Positions 63,475-64,000 of a DNA stretch of 64,000 nt are shown here, one piece after another (the stretch's first letter is position 1; every line of letters starts with the position of its first letter). This DNA is from Candidatus Enterococcus murrayae (lineage in GTDB: Bacteria > Bacillota > Bacilli > Lactobacillales > Enterococcaceae), in NCBI RefSeq assembly GCF_017315985.1, contig NZ_JAFLVR010000011.1, forward strand, positions 124,001 to 188,000, written 5' to 3'. A program made the position numbers and the translations under genes. The notes below the pieces were generated by a model. The model had not been told where the DNA came from. It made no database searches and saw only the letters and a program-made list of their open reading frames with translations.

Positions 63475-64000
63475 GGCGATCCTCCGTAAGATGATAGACA
63501 TGTAAGGGCAGTGGTGTAATGCCGGCTTTTTCCCAAGAACTCATTAAAGGTAAGATCCCCGCACGCTTGTCGACGATTACGATCCCGCAATCGCCTCCGC
63601 CGGCACCAGAAGATTTTGCGGCACCGCCATATTTTTCGGCAAGATCATTCAATCGTTTTAATTCTTCCGTTTCAATCGAAACGTTGCTCAGGCTAGTTAA
63701 TTGATTGAGCAAGCTTCGATTTTTGCGAATCATTTTTTGGATCAAGGCGATATCATTGTGTTTGAAGCCTTGGATCATCTGATCAACACAGGCTTTACTG
63801 TCGCTTAAAAAATTTTCATAAGAAGTTTTCTTTTCGTTTCGAGATTGATGCACTTGATCCACGAGATCAGAAGTTGAAGCTGGGCTGCCAGTCCAACCAA
63901 TCAGCAACCGTAAATCTTCTGGTACTTGCAAAGGTTCAATTTGCAGGTTTGGCCAATCACTTTCAATCAAGGTGGTCATTTTTTCAGTGGCCAATTTATT
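63464..64000 (-). CDS. mvaK2: Phosphomevalonate kinase, 5' end cut by the window
   Basis: C-terminal 178 residues or so of a GHMP-family kinase that makes mevalonate 5-diphosphate. The visible motif is KSSGAGGGDCGI (GHMP motif 3), with IGWTGSPASTSDLV earlier, both typical of MvaK2. The open frame continues past base 64000, so the TTG at 63994 is internal. Coupled to fni by overlap; mvaK1 and mvaD would be expected further upstream of it, outside the window. Confidence 0.92.
   Translation of the reverse strand, partial: NKLATEKMTTLIESDWPNLQIEPLQVPEDLRLLIGWTGSPASTSDLVDQVHQSRNEKKTSYENFLSDSKACVDQMIQGFKHNDIALIQKMIRKNRSLLNQLTSLSNVSIETEELKRLNDLAEKYGGAAKSSGAGGGDCGIVIVDKRAGILPLMSSWEKAGITPLPLHVYHLTEDRHES

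Overview
The window is 64 kb of low-G+C Bacillota chromosome whose gene content and order point to Enterococcus. The order ddl-murF-DEAD-box helicase-acpS-alr-mazF, and adhE next to fni and mvaK2 (mevalonate pathway), is what I recall from enterococcal chromosomes. Strong Shine-Dalgarno sites, many TTG/GTG starts, CcpA (cre) boxes and U-tailed terminators agree with this. The species cannot be named from the window. I saw no rRNA, tRNA, insertion sequence, prophage or CRISPR.

Layout. 1-9.3 kb: core genes (cut metallophosphoesterase, membrane protein, UPF0178, ddl, murF, cshA with a long structured leader, acpS, alr, orphan mazF). 9.6-12.8 kb: a small regulator/membrane pair, a sortase-like protein lacking the expected Arg, and an Mga-type regulator. 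13-28.5 kb: envelope and transport genes, namely two heterodimeric ABC exporters (the second under its own MarR repressor), a YhgE/Pip phage-receptor-type protein and a KimA-type K+ importer. 28.5-30.1 kb: two related zinc-ribbon membrane proteins. 30.3-40.1 kb: an accessory sugar island (two class II aldolases, a 2-hydroxyacid dehydrogenase, a split transketolase, a galactitol-type PTS, a zinc dehydrogenase, a HAD phosphatase and a SorC regulator). 40.3-44 kb: a GntR-controlled beta-glucoside PTS and 6-phospho-beta-glucosidase. 44-47.4 kb: opuC osmolyte transporter. 47.9-64 kb: queA, a Ca2+ P-type ATPase, two full-length adhE paralogues on opposite strands, tgt-yajC, a surface protein with a YPKTG sorting motif, and fni-mvaK2.

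The most interesting unexplained element is in the 615-bp gap between queA and the Ca2+ ATPase. The minus strand there has an extended -10 promoter overlapped by a full-match cre box, then about 375 nt with no usable ORF, then a strong terminator. Its two ends are complementary over 20 nested base pairs. It looks like a free-standing, catabolite-controlled structured RNA that I cannot assign to a known family.

Other points of note: the sugar island, whose AraD-like enzyme has Ala where the epimerase has its catalytic Asp; the cshA leader, which can pair with its own ribosome-binding site; a compositionally distinct segment in the Pip-like protein; and the two adhE genes with different upstream control sites.
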